Origin: Tautonia sp040717455
GTDB lineage: Bacteria > Planctomycetota > Planctomycetia > Isosphaerales > Isosphaeraceae
NCBI RefSeq assembly: GCF_040717455.1
Contig: NZ_JBFEFH010000006.1
Location: 124,001 to 188,000 of the forward strand
Reading direction: 5' to 3'
DNA: 64,000 nucleotides
Under the pieces are notes generated by a model. The model was not told the DNA's origin, did not search any database, and saw only the letters and a program-made list of their open reading frames with translations. The translations under genes were made by a program, and so were the position numbers. Positions within the stretch are counted from its first letter, which is position 1; each line of letters starts with the position of its first letter. Shown piece after piece: positions 42,069 to 50,566 of this stretch.

Positions 42069-43775
42069 ATGTTCCATGTGATTCGCCGGTGGGCGGGCGC
42101 CCCCATGGCCGAGGGGGCCCGACGGCTCGCCCGGGAATTCCTCCGGTCGACTGCCCGGGCCGATGAGGTCCAGCGCGATCGGCTGCTCTCGCTCACCCGG
42201 CGCCATGCCCAGAGCGATTTCGGCCGCGAGCATGGCTTCGCCTCGATCCAATCGCCCGAGGATTACCGGAAGCGCGTCCCCATCCGTGATTACGAGGGGA
42301 TGGAACCCTACCTGGCCCGCGTGCGGGAAGGGCAGACCTCCGCCCTTTTCGGTCCCAACACCGACGTCATGATGTTCGCCATGACCTCCGGGACCACCGC
42401 CCGTCCGAAGACGATCCCCGTCACCCGAGAGTCGTTGAACGCCTATCGCGATGGCTGGAAGATCTGGGGCATCCTAGCCTTCGACGCCCACGAGGGGATG
42501 CTCCGCGACGGCATGCGGCCCATCCTCCAACTGGCGAGCGACTGGAGGGAGACGTCCACCTCCGCCGGGATCCCGTGCGGCGCGATTACCGGCCTGACGG
42601 CCGCCATGCAGCACCCGCTCGTCCGGCTGAATTACTGCATGCCACCGGCCGCCTCCCGGATCAAGCAGGTCGAGGCGAAGTACTATGTCGCCCTGCGACT
42701 GTCGGTCGCCCGGAATCTCGGTGCGATCATCGCCGCCAATCCCAGCACGCTGCTCGGCATCGCCCGGCTCGGCGATCGCGAGAAAGAAACCCTGATCCGA
42801 GATCTCCACGACGGCCGGATCGATCCCAAGTGGGAGATTCCGGACGATGTCCGCAAGAGCCTCCGCCTGCGGACCCGGTTCCGCCGCCCTCGCACGGCCC
42901 GTCGCCTGGAAGAGGTCGTCAACCGGACCGGGCGGTTGCTCCCCAAGGACTACTGGACCGACCTGCAACTGGTTGCCAACTGGACCGGCGGCACGATGGG
43001 GGCCTACCTGAAGCAGTTCGGCGACGTCTTCGGCGAGGCCCCGATCCGCGACCCCGGCCTGATCGCGTCCGAAGGACGCATGACGATCCCCGTCGAGGAC
43101 CACTCTCCCGCCGGCATCCTCGACTACCAGCACCACTACTTCGAGTTCATCCCCGAAGACGCCGAGGACGACGACCAGCCCGAGACCCTCGGGGCCGCCG
43201 ATCTCGTGGAAGGTCGCCGTTATTTCATCCTGCTCACGACGGCCGGCGGGCTCTACCGCTACCAGATCCGCGACCTCGTGCAGTGCGTCGGATTCGAGGG
43301 CCGTGCCCCCTTGCTCACCTTCCTCAACAAGGGCTCGCACATCTCCAGCATGACGGGCGAGAAGCTGTCGGAATTCCAGGTCGTCGCCGCGTTGAAGACG
43401 GTCCAGGCCGACCTCGGCCTGACCCTCGGCTCGTACATCGTGCTGCCCACCTGGGGCGACCCGCCGTGCTATTCCTTGCTCGTCGAGTCGGACGATTTGC
43501 CCGGACACGTCGACCTCCGGACGCTCGCCGATCGGGTCGACCGAGAGCTCTGCCGACACAATGTCGAGTATGAGAACAAGCGAGAGACCCAACGCCTCGG
43601 CCCCGTCCAGGTGCGACGGATCGTGGCCGGCTCCTGGACCGATTTCCGGGCACGCCGATTGGCCTCGACCGGCGGGACGCTTGAGCAGTATAAACAACCC
43701 TGCTTGCTCTCGGATCTGAAGGTGATCTCCACCTTCACCTTCGATCAAGAGCCCAAGCACTTCGGAGCGGCCTGA
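42069..43775 (+). CDS. GH3-family acyl-adenylating enzyme
   Basis: Member of the GH3 (auxin-responsive) branch of the adenylate-forming superfamily, which activates a carboxylic acid as acyl-AMP and joins it to an amine, usually an amino acid. About 568 residues from ATG 42069 (TTG 42051 also possible). The ATP motif is MTSGTTARPKTIP (about residues 105-117); EGRMTIPVEDH and YRYQIRDLVQCVGF are GH3-like core blocks, and TFLNKGSHISSMTGEKLSE precedes the C-terminal lid. Plant GH3s conjugate jasmonate or indole acetate; bacterial ones are poorly known. Here the location after FabZ, ACP and ketosynthases suggests that it amidates a fatty or polyketide acid. That is inference. Confidence 0.88.
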   Translation: MFHVIRRWAGAPMAEGARRLAREFLRSTARADEVQRDRLLSLTRRHAQSDFGREHGFASIQSPEDYRKRVPIRDYEGMEPYLARVREGQTSALFGPNTDVMMFAMTSGTTARPKTIPVTRESLNAYRDGWKIWGILAFDAHEGMLRDGMRPILQLASDWRETSTSAGIPCGAITGLTAAMQHPLVRLNYCMPPAASRIKQVEAKYYVALRLSVARNLGAIIAANPSTLLGIARLGDREKETLIRDLHDGRIDPKWEIPDDVRKSLRLRTRFRRPRTARRLEEVVNRTGRLLPKDYWTDLQLVANWTGGTMGAYLKQFGDVFGEAPIRDPGLIASEGRMTIPVEDHSPAGILDYQHHYFEFIPEDAEDDDQPETLGAADLVEGRRYFILLTTAGGLYRYQIRDLVQCVGFEGRAPLLTFLNKGSHISSMTGEKLSEFQVVAALKTVQADLGLTLGSYIVLPTWGDPPCYSLLVESDDLPGHVDLRTLADRVDRELCRHNVEYENKRETQRLGPVQVRRIVAGSWTDFRARRLASTGGTLEQYKQPCLLSDLKVISTFTFDQEPKHFGAA

Positions 43776-43892
43776 CCGCTCCCCTCGACGCGATCGGATG
43801 CGCTCGCACTCGTCCCGAACACCGTGACGCCGGGCTTCGGCCTCGGCACGCGGACACGGATGTCACCAGCTCCCGGCTCGGAGGCCAAAGGG

Positions 43893-45062
43893 ATGACATC
43901 GGGTCAGCACTTGGGTCGGTCCTCTCGCCATGGCACGCCGCTTCGTGACCTCGCGGCGGTCCTCCTGATCATGGTTTCCGGCTGCGCTCCCTTCCAGAAG
44001 AACGCAAGCCCTCGGTTCGGCGAGAACCGGCTGGCACCCGCGCACGACCACGGCCCGTCGTTCGCTCAGGCCATGCCCCCGTCCGATCCCTACGCCGACC
44101 GACTGAGCCTTGCGCCTCCCCCCACCGCCTCCGATGGCATTCCTGCCCCCGGGCCTCGATCGACCCCCGAGCTTGGGGCCGTCCCGTTTCCCGCGCCCGC
44201 TCCGGATCCCGTGCCGGATGCGGTTCCCATCCCGTTCGAGCCGGAAGCCCCTCTGGCCGACCGGGCGCTGCCCCCCGACGCTCGAACCTCCGGCGAACAG
44301 CCGCCCCCGACCCTGGCGTCCGCACCGCCGGCGGAGTCGACCCCCGAGCCTCCGGACGACCTGGATGCGATCGACGCGCTCATGGATCAGGGGATCGCTC
44401 GCCTGACCAGCATTCAGAACTACCGGGTCACGCTCGACCGCCAGGAGCGCGTCCGCAACGCCCTCCAGCCCGCGGAGCAGGTGGTGCTCAGCGTGCGAAC
44501 CGAGCCGTTCGCCGTCCGCCTGGAATGGCCCGATGGGCCGAATCGCGGGCGAGAGGTGCTCTACTCCGAGACGGAATGCAACGGAATGATGCACATCAAG
44601 CTCGGGAAAACCTTGATCCCGGTCCCCCCGATGCAGCTCGAACCGACCAGTCCGATCGCCCTGAGCAACAGCCGCCATCCCATCACGGAGGCGGGCCTGC
44701 TGCACATCCTCACCCAGACGAAGGAACAGGTCGCTCGGGTCCGATCGGGCGATCCGTCCCTCGGGAACTTCACGCTGGAGGGGCCTCACGTCCCCGACGA
44801 TTTCGAGGCCACGTGCCTTGAAGTCCTCCGCGAGACCCCCGAAGGGGAATTCTGGAGACTGGTCGTGAATCAGGACACCAGCCTCCCGATGCTGCTCCAG
44901 GCGACGGCTGCCGACGGTGAACTCCTGGAACGCTACCACTTCCAGGACATCCAGACGGAGCTCGACGAGCTGAATACGCCGGATGCGTTCGACCCGGCCG
45001 TCCGGTTCGGTCGGTCGCTCAGCCTGCCGATCGATCGCCTCGCAACCGGGCAGACGGACTGA
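43893..45062 (+). CDS. Predicted lipoprotein with DUF1571-like domain
   Basis: 389 residues from ATG 43893, which has GGAGG at proper distance and yields a lipoprotein signal with lipobox VSGC (Cys31). Residues 50-165 are low complexity, rich in Pro, Ala, Glu. The C-terminal half (LMDQGIARLTSIQNYRVTLDR, QVVLSVRTEPFAVRLEWPDG, REVLYSETECNGMMHIKLG, FWRLVVNQDTSLPMLLQATA) matches the DUF1571 pattern common in planctomycetes, a lipoprotein-localisation-like beta fold (LolA/LppX type) that may bind lipid. Function unknown; it stands directly after the GH3 gene, so it could be the outer part of the same lipid pathway. Confidence 0.82.
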   Translation: MTSGQHLGRSSRHGTPLRDLAAVLLIMVSGCAPFQKNASPRFGENRLAPAHDHGPSFAQAMPPSDPYADRLSLAPPPTASDGIPAPGPRSTPELGAVPFPAPAPDPVPDAVPIPFEPEAPLADRALPPDARTSGEQPPPTLASAPPAESTPEPPDDLDAIDALMDQGIARLTSIQNYRVTLDRQERVRNALQPAEQVVLSVRTEPFAVRLEWPDGPNRGREVLYSETECNGMMHIKLGKTLIPVPPMQLEPTSPIALSNSRHPITEAGLLHILTQTKEQVARVRSGDPSLGNFTLEGPHVPDDFEATCLEVLRETPEGEFWRLVVNQDTSLPMLLQATAADGELLERYHFQDIQTELDELNTPDAFDPAVRFGRSLSLPIDRLATGQTD

Positions 45063-45101
45063 TCGACTGTCGCGACCGTTGCAGGCCCCCCATCGCTCCG
45101 C

Positions 45102-45116
45102 CTGCCAAACTGGCAC
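45102..45116. promoter_or_regulatory. Inverted repeat resembling the groEL-A upstream site
   Basis: CTGCCAAACTGGCAC at 45102-45116 matches CTGCCAAGCTGGCAG at 5746-5760 in 13 of 15 bases, and the next bases (TCG) also agree. Here it lies in the 245-base gap before the response regulator gene. A TACAAT hexamer at 45242-45247 may be the -10 box of that gene. A shared DNA-binding protein is possible. Confidence 0.35.
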
Positions 45117-45307
45117 TCGCCCACGAGCCGAATCGGCGGCGGGCACATCGTCCTCGTAAATGACCCGAACCAGAACTCATCAACCAGCAGCGAGTTACGA
45201 CTGACCCTCGGACAATTCTCGACTTGAATTCAGCTCCGGTCTACAATTTGCCGTCACCGAGAGTGACCTCACAACGGATCTGACGCCTGTTGGGTGAGAC
45301 ACGTCCC

Positions 45308-45715
45308 GTGCCTGGCGATTCTCCTTTCTCGATCCTGATCACGGACGACGACTCCGAGACCCGGGAGTCGCTCCGCGAGATCTTCGAGCCTGCCGGCTAC
45401 CGGACGCTCCTGGCGGAGACCGGCGAGCAGGCGGTCGACATCGCGCGTGACGAGGTGGTCCACCTGGCCCTGATGGACATGCACCTGCCTCGGCTCAGCG
45501 GCCTGGAAACGATGGAGTTGATCCGGCAGATCAAGGGGGTCCTGCCCATGATCCTCATCTCGGCCGATCAGGACGACAACCTGTTGCGCAAGGCCCTGTC
45601 CGCTCACGCCTTCTGTGTCCTGGCCAAGCCGGTGAGCCGGAATGTCGTCATCTATGTCGTCACCCGAGCGATGGAAAAATTCTATCAGGCCGACCAGCCG
45701 GGCGCCGCGGGATAA
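45308..45715 (+). CDS. Single-domain response regulator (CheY-like receiver)
   Basis: 135 residues, GTG start at 45308 chosen over TTG 45290 by a better-spaced GTGAG upstream. Receiver features: acidic pair Asp13-Asp14 (ITDDDSET), phosphoacceptor Asp57 (LALMDMHLP), Ser85 (ILISAD), and Lys107 (VLAKPVS). No output domain, so it works by protein contact or as a phosphate sink. The gene abuts the NicO-like transporter gene, whose start may overlap it. Partner kinase is not in the window. Confidence 0.9.
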   Translation: MPGDSPFSILITDDDSETRESLREIFEPAGYRTLLAETGEQAVDIARDEVVHLALMDMHLPRLSGLETMELIRQIKGVLPMILISADQDDNLLRKALSAHAFCVLAKPVSRNVVIYVVTRAMEKFYQADQPGAAG

Positions 45716-45752
45716 TCGCGGGCATCCGCGATGCGGCCGGTCGCGTGCCCTC

Positions 45753-47093
45753 GTGGCCTCGATCCTGCTGATCCTGGCCGCCCAGGCCGCCCGGGCGCAC
45801 GACATCCCGAACGAGCGCGTCGATCGATCGATCCAGGTCGTCCTGGAACCTCCCGTGCTCAGGGTCGTTTACGAGGTCAGCCAGACCGAGTGGACCCTCT
45901 ACCAGGACCTGAAGCGCCTGGCCCCGGAGCAGGTCGGGAATGCGCCGATCGACCGGGTCGAAGGCTATGCGCGCATCATCGCCCCCCTCAATGCCCGGGG
46001 CCTGCTGGCCCGCGTCGATGGTTCCGAGCTTCCCTGGGCCGTCGACGACGTGATCGTCGCGTTCGAGGATCACGTCCTCCTGCGTTTTGTTTTCCGGGCC
46101 GCGATTCCCGAGCAGGGGACGCTGCACCTCCTCGACTCGAACTACTCCTCCTCGTACGGGATCAGCCGACTCGCCCTCCGCCATGCGGCAACGACCCGTG
46201 TCGAGGGTTACGACGGGCCGGCCGAACTCGACGAGGTCGAGGAAGTTCCCCTCTTCCTGCTTTCCGACGAGGAGGAGCAGCAGACGCGAGAAGTCACGGT
46301 CGACTATCAGCGCCTCGCCACTCCGGACGCACGCCTCGCGTCAGCACCCTCGGAGACGCCGGACGCTCCCGCCGATCCCCTCGGGAAGGGCACTGATCGC
46401 CCGGACAAGGCGAGTGCCGAGCCGCATCGGCTCACCCGGCTCTTCTGGGAGTCCTCCGACTCCGCGCGTCCCTTGCTGCTCCTCGCCGCGGTCCTCCTGG
46501 GAGCGGCTCACACCGTGCAACCCGGCCATGGGAAGACGGTCGTGGTCGGTGCCTCGCTCCAGGGCGATCACCCGATCCGTCACGGCTTGCTCCTGGCAGG
46601 CTCGGCGGCAGGGGCACACCTTGTCCTCGCGGTCCTCCTGGCGGTGACCGCGGTCCTGGTCCTGCCCTCGGAGCTGGGAAGGCTCGACGCCCCTTTGACT
46701 CGAGCGATCGGCCTCGTCCTGGCCATCCTGGGGAGCTGGCGCGTCGGCACCATGCTCACCGGCTTGCCACGCCCCGGCGACGCCCCCGGAACGTCGATCC
46801 CGTCTGCCCGGGAGGCGATCCTGACCGGCCTTGCCATCGGCGCCATCCCCTGCTGGGACGCCGTGTTGCTGCTCGCGATGGCCTGGGTCGCCGGGAAATC
46901 GCTCCTGGGCGTCGCCCTGCTCCTCGCGTTCAGCCTGGGGGCCTCCGCAACCCTCCTCGGGGTGGCCCTCTGTGCCGGGTGGTTCCGCAGCCTGACCCAT
47001 CGCGTTCGAGGGTCTGCCATCCTCGAGCGCTGCCTTGGGGCGGCGGGAGGTCTGCTCCTCGCCGGGGTGGGCGTCTCGATGTTCTTCCTGTAA
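45753..47093 (+). CDS. NicO/HupE-like polytopic membrane protein with extracytoplasmic N-terminal domain
   Basis: Probable metal transporter of the NicO/RcnA/HupE superfamily. The start is uncertain: GTG 45753 gives a short hydrophobic leader ending RAHD; ATG 45654 would overlap the receiver gene by 62 bases but supply basic residues before the leader. From GTG 45753 it has about 446 residues. The N-terminal 200 residues are extracytoplasmic and include a beta-rich domain (VLRVVYEVSQTEWTLYQDL) as in HupE/UreJ-like proteins. The C-terminal 230 residues hold about six transmembrane helices and the family signature AAHTVQPGHGKTVVVGAS. The acidic-residue-rich middle loop (EEEQQTRE) is hydrophilic. 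Substrate, nickel or cobalt, is inferred from the family. Confidence 0.8.
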   Translation: MASILLILAAQAARAHDIPNERVDRSIQVVLEPPVLRVVYEVSQTEWTLYQDLKRLAPEQVGNAPIDRVEGYARIIAPLNARGLLARVDGSELPWAVDDVIVAFEDHVLLRFVFRAAIPEQGTLHLLDSNYSSSYGISRLALRHAATTRVEGYDGPAELDEVEEVPLFLLSDEEEQQTREVTVDYQRLATPDARLASAPSETPDAPADPLGKGTDRPDKASAEPHRLTRLFWESSDSARPLLLLAAVLLGAAHTVQPGHGKTVVVGASLQGDHPIRHGLLLAGSAAGAHLVLAVLLAVTAVLVLPSELGRLDAPLTRAIGLVLAILGSWRVGTMLTGLPRPGDAPGTSIPSAREAILTGLAIGAIPCWDAVLLLAMAWVAGKSLLGVALLLAFSLGASATLLGVALCAGWFRSLTHRVRGSAILERCLGAAGGLLLAGVGVSMFFL

Positions 47094-47272
47094 TCGAGCG
47101 GCCTCGGCCCGCTCGAATCCTGATCAACCCCCGACATCCCGAAGCCGGCCAACCGCCAGAAAACCCCTTTTCGGAAATCTCGCCCCAATTCTCCCTGTCA
47201 ATGTGCCCCGGCCCGTTTCTCAGTGTAAACTTCAGGGTCGGACACCCAGCGAGACACGACCGGGAGACGTCG

Positions 47273-48451
47273 ATGGGCCTGGTTCGCATCGAAGGATTTC
47301 ATGTTGCTCTTCCGTTGAAGAAAGCGATCAAGCATGCTTCCCACCAGCGAACCGAGAGCGAGAGCCTGATCGTCCGGGTCACGCTCGACGACGGCACGGT
47401 CGGATTCGGAGAGGGCGTCCCCCGTTCTTATGTCACGGGCGAGACGATCGAAACGGCCCTCGATGCGCTCGAATCGGTCGATCTCGCCCGGCAGGTCGGG
47501 GCCCCGGCTTCGTTCGAATCCGCGGTCGACCGGATTGCCTCGATTCGCCTGCCCAGCATCGAGGACGACCCGCGCGGCATGTTCGGCAACGCCGCCCGGT
47601 GCGCGGTCGAGCTTGCCCTGCTCGACGCCTTCGGGCGTCGATTCGGGCGATCGCTCTCCGACGCGATCCGACACCTGATCGCCGGCCGACCGTACCTGCG
47701 CGATCGCCCGGGCCCGGTCCGTTACAGCGGGGCCATCACCGCCGAAGGGGCCCGGAAGGAACGCATCTCCGCCTGGAAGATGAGGATCTATGGCTTCCAT
47801 CAGGTGAAGGTCAAGGTCGGTGTCTCGGGTCAGGACGACCCGACCCGCCTCCGACAGATTCGCACGATCCTCGGGAACAGGACCGATCTCCGCATCGATG
47901 CCAACGAGGCCTGGTCGGCCGATGAACTGCCGGAGCGGGTCGCTCCGCTGCTCGACTCGAAGCCCAGCGTGCTGGAACAGCCGGTCCCCCATCGCGACGT
48001 GGAACGACTGGCCGACCTTCGAGGCCGGCTCGGGATTCCGGTCATGCTCGACGAATCCCTCTGCGGGGCGCCCGATGGCGTCCGGGCGATCGACGCCGGG
48101 CTGGCCGACCTGTTCAATGTCCGGCTCTCGAAGTGCGGCGGCATCGCTCCCACCCTGCGCCTGATCGACCTGGCCTTCCAGCATGGCCTTGGCGTGCAGC
48201 TCGGCTGCCATCCCGGCGAGTCGGGCATCCTTTCCGCGGCGGGGCGTCACCTGGCGTCGAACCTCCTCGGGCTCCGGTACCTGGAAGGGTCGTACGACCG
48301 CCATGTCCTGGCCGAGAACCTCACCGCCCCTGACATCACGTTCCGTTACGGGGGCCGGGCTCAGCCCCTCCCCGGCCCCGGCCTGGGGGTGACCGTGCAG
48401 GACGCTCCCCTCGAACGCATGACGGTTGCCCGACGAGAACTCTCACCATGA
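47273..48451 (+). CDS. Enolase-superfamily racemase/epimerase (dipeptide-epimerase-like)
   Basis: Abstracts an alpha proton and re-adds it, possibly epimerising L-Ala-D/L-Glu or a related dipeptide. GGGAGA five bases upstream supports ATG 47273. The 392-residue protein shows the muconate-lactonising-enzyme subgroup residues: Lys179-x-Lys181 (QVKVKVG), metal ligands Asp209 (RIDANEAW), Glu235 (VLEQPV) and Asp260 (MLDES), and Lys287 (RLSKCGG). This full set supports a 1,1-proton transfer enzyme. A 20-residue loop near 140-160 differs from the standard. The downstream hydrolase overlaps by 4 bases, suggesting a shared step such as cell-wall peptide recycling, which is inference. Confidence 0.88.
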   Translation: MGLVRIEGFHVALPLKKAIKHASHQRTESESLIVRVTLDDGTVGFGEGVPRSYVTGETIETALDALESVDLARQVGAPASFESAVDRIASIRLPSIEDDPRGMFGNAARCAVELALLDAFGRRFGRSLSDAIRHLIAGRPYLRDRPGPVRYSGAITAEGARKERISAWKMRIYGFHQVKVKVGVSGQDDPTRLRQIRTILGNRTDLRIDANEAWSADELPERVAPLLDSKPSVLEQPVPHRDVERLADLRGRLGIPVMLDESLCGAPDGVRAIDAGLADLFNVRLSKCGGIAPTLRLIDLAFQHGLGVQLGCHPGESGILSAAGRHLASNLLGLRYLEGSYDRHVLAENLTAPDITFRYGGRAQPLPGPGLGVTVQDAPLERMTVARRELSP

Positions 48452-49323
48452 TTGAGCCGACCACGCACCAGATTCGGACCAGCGACGGGTATTCGATCCA
48501 CGTCACCCGCTGGAGTCCGGAGACCGATCCCCGCGCATCGTGTGTCATCCTTCACGGCGTCCAGAGCCACGCCGGTTGGTATCACGGCCTCGGTCGATTC
48601 CTGGCCGAGGCTGGGATCGAGGCCCACTTCCCCGATCGTCGCGGTTCGGGATCCAATCAGGAGGAACGCGGGCATTGCCCCTCGTCCGGCCGCCTGATCG
48701 AGGATGTCATCGAGATCTGCCGGGCCGTCCGCGACGATCGCCCCGAGCTGCCGGTCATCCTCGGTGGCATCAGCTGGGGAGGGAAGCTGGTCGTGACCGC
48801 GGCCGCTCGCCAGCCGGGCCTGATCGACGGCATCGCCTTGATCTGCCCGGGGCTCGAGCCCCGCGTGGGCGTCTCGCGATCGGAGCGGCTCCGGATCGCC
48901 GCGGCCTTCTTCATCAATCGCAAGGCCCATTTCCCCATCCCGTTGGCCGACCCCGCCCTGTTCACGGCCAACCCCGACGCCCAGCGCTTCATCGCGAACG
49001 ATCCCCTGAGCCTCCGGACGGCCACCGCGGGGCTGCTCGCCGCCAGCACGTTCCTCGATCGGAAAGCCCGCCGCGCCCCCTCTCGCGTCGAGCAACCCTG
49101 CCTCCTCATGCTCGCCGAGCACGACCGGATCGTCAACAACGACCGGACCCGGGACTATGTGCAACGGCTCGCAAGCGCCGACAAGACGGTGATCGAATAC
49201 CCGGACGCTCATCACACGCTGGAGTTCGAGCCCGAACCCGGGCGCTACGCCCGCGATCTCGTCGACTGGATCGAGGCCCGGTGGGTACCACGCCGACACG
49301 CGGCTCAATTCGCCACGCCTTGA
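48448..49323 (+). CDS. Alpha/beta-hydrolase, monoacylglycerol-lipase-like
   Basis: 291 residues, serine hydrolase. The ATG overlaps the preceding TGA (ATGA), so the two proteins are made together. It has the HGVQSHAGWYHGLGRFL lid region typical of monoacylglycerol lipases (HSH/HGxxxHxG..), the elbow GGISWGG with Ser109 (Trp replaces the more common Met), the acid in LAEHDRIVNN, and His in YPDAHHTLEFE. No signal peptide, so cytoplasmic. Substrate unknown; lysophospholipid or acylglycerol are typical of the family. Confidence 0.88.
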   Translation: MIEPTTHQIRTSDGYSIHVTRWSPETDPRASCVILHGVQSHAGWYHGLGRFLAEAGIEAHFPDRRGSGSNQEERGHCPSSGRLIEDVIEICRAVRDDRPELPVILGGISWGGKLVVTAAARQPGLIDGIALICPGLEPRVGVSRSERLRIAAAFFINRKAHFPIPLADPALFTANPDAQRFIANDPLSLRTATAGLLAASTFLDRKARRAPSRVEQPCLLMLAEHDRIVNNDRTRDYVQRLASADKTVIEYPDAHHTLEFEPEPGRYARDLVDWIEARWVPRRHAAQFATP

Positions 49324-49363
49324 TGGCGAGGCCACGCCGCCGCTTCGACAGGACCCGATGCCC

Positions 49364-50503
49364 TCACCCGCCGGTCGCGGGCGATGAACCCTCCTGTCGC
49401 TCCAACCCGGATGGCAAGGGGATCCCCAGCAGCTTGCGAGCCGCGAACACCCGGGCCTCCATCGCGTTTCGAGGGCCGTGCCGGGCGCCGATGGCTCGGG
49501 TCATTTGCTCGGTCAACTGATCGAGCAGATAACTCTCAGGGGCTCCCAGGCGTCTCAGCGCCGTGATCGTCTGCTCGAGATCGCCGCCGGCGGCGAGGAA
49601 CACGTTCGCCCCGAGCCGTTGCTCCAGTTGAACGACCTCGAACGGCAACGGGATGCGATAATCCCGGCTCAAGCCCTCGATGTGCGGCCCCGCCTGCCGA
49701 CCATACTGCCGGATCGCCAGTGCGAGGCATTGCAAGAAGTGCCGACGCTGAGCCAGGGTCTGGATCGCGATCGTCCGCTCGGCCGGCCGCTCCTCCGATC
49801 GTTCGGCCTCGTCCGGAATTCGCCTCGGCCGATCGTCGGGTCGAGCCTCGTTCGCTCGCGGCGCGAACTCGGGACCATCGCGCCGGTCCTGGTCCCAGAT
49901 GATCACGGCGCTGGCCCGTCGGGGCCCTTCGTCCGCGTCCGGAATCGAACGATCGGCACCGGCACCGACCGCCGGGAATCCGAACGGGTCGTTCACCGGG
50001 CGTCCGATCGCGTCTCGATCCCGATCACCCCCGGCCACCTCGACAGCGGTCGAATCCTCGTCGGCTGGCTCCGACCGAGGCGCCTCTCCTCCTCCGACCT
50101 CTGTGCCTTCGGGCCGATCCCTCACACCGGACGACTCGGCCGTCGAACCCTCGCCGGATTCGGAATCCCCGGCGGTGTTCGGGACCCCCGCTTCGTTCAG
50201 CGATCGATCGTCCCGTCCGAGGCCGTCCGAACCGCGGAGCACCACCTCGCCCGAGGAGACGGGCGCGACCGCGACCGAATCCACGACCCGGGCCTCGAGC
50301 CTCGGCGTGGATCGGACGATGATCGACGGCCCGCGATACTGCTCGTAGGCGATATAGCCTGCCGTGCCCAGCAGGAGCAGGAGCAACAGCAGCTCTCGCC
50401 CCCAGGTCGCCCGCCCCCGCTGCACGATGATGATCGGCGCCGGATCGGCCGACCGCTCATCGAGATCGTCTTGTGTGCGATCGATTCGGTCGGCCTGATC
50501 CAT
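49364..50503 (-). CDS. Single-pass membrane protein with long acidic disordered linker
   Basis: Unrecognised 379-residue protein. A cytoplasmic N-terminus of about 37 residues, a transmembrane helix (about 38-50, LLLLLLLLGTAGYIAYEQY), then a long Asp/Glu/Arg/Gly/Ser-rich stretch (about 80-250) and a C-terminal helical domain (residues about 250-370, RRHFLQCLALAIRQYGRQAG, VVQLEQRLGANVFLAAGGD, LLDQLTEQMTRAIGARHG). No enzyme motif. Convergent with the lipase-like gene; upstream of it lies the fumarase stop on the same strand. Confidence 0.78.
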   Translation of the reverse strand: MDQADRIDRTQDDLDERSADPAPIIIVQRGRATWGRELLLLLLLLGTAGYIAYEQYRGPSIIVRSTPRLEARVVDSVAVAPVSSGEVVLRGSDGLGRDDRSLNEAGVPNTAGDSESGEGSTAESSGVRDRPEGTEVGGGEAPRSEPADEDSTAVEVAGGDRDRDAIGRPVNDPFGFPAVGAGADRSIPDADEGPRRASAVIIWDQDRRDGPEFAPRANEARPDDRPRRIPDEAERSEERPAERTIAIQTLAQRRHFLQCLALAIRQYGRQAGPHIEGLSRDYRIPLPFEVVQLEQRLGANVFLAAGGDLEQTITALRRLGAPESYLLDQLTEQMTRAIGARHGPRNAMEARVFAARKLLGIPLPSGLERQEGSSPATGG

Positions 50504-50566
50504 CGTGCTTACCCCGCGGGCCTCATCAGGCGGAAGGAAGGAATCCGAAATCGGTGACGGGTCCGG

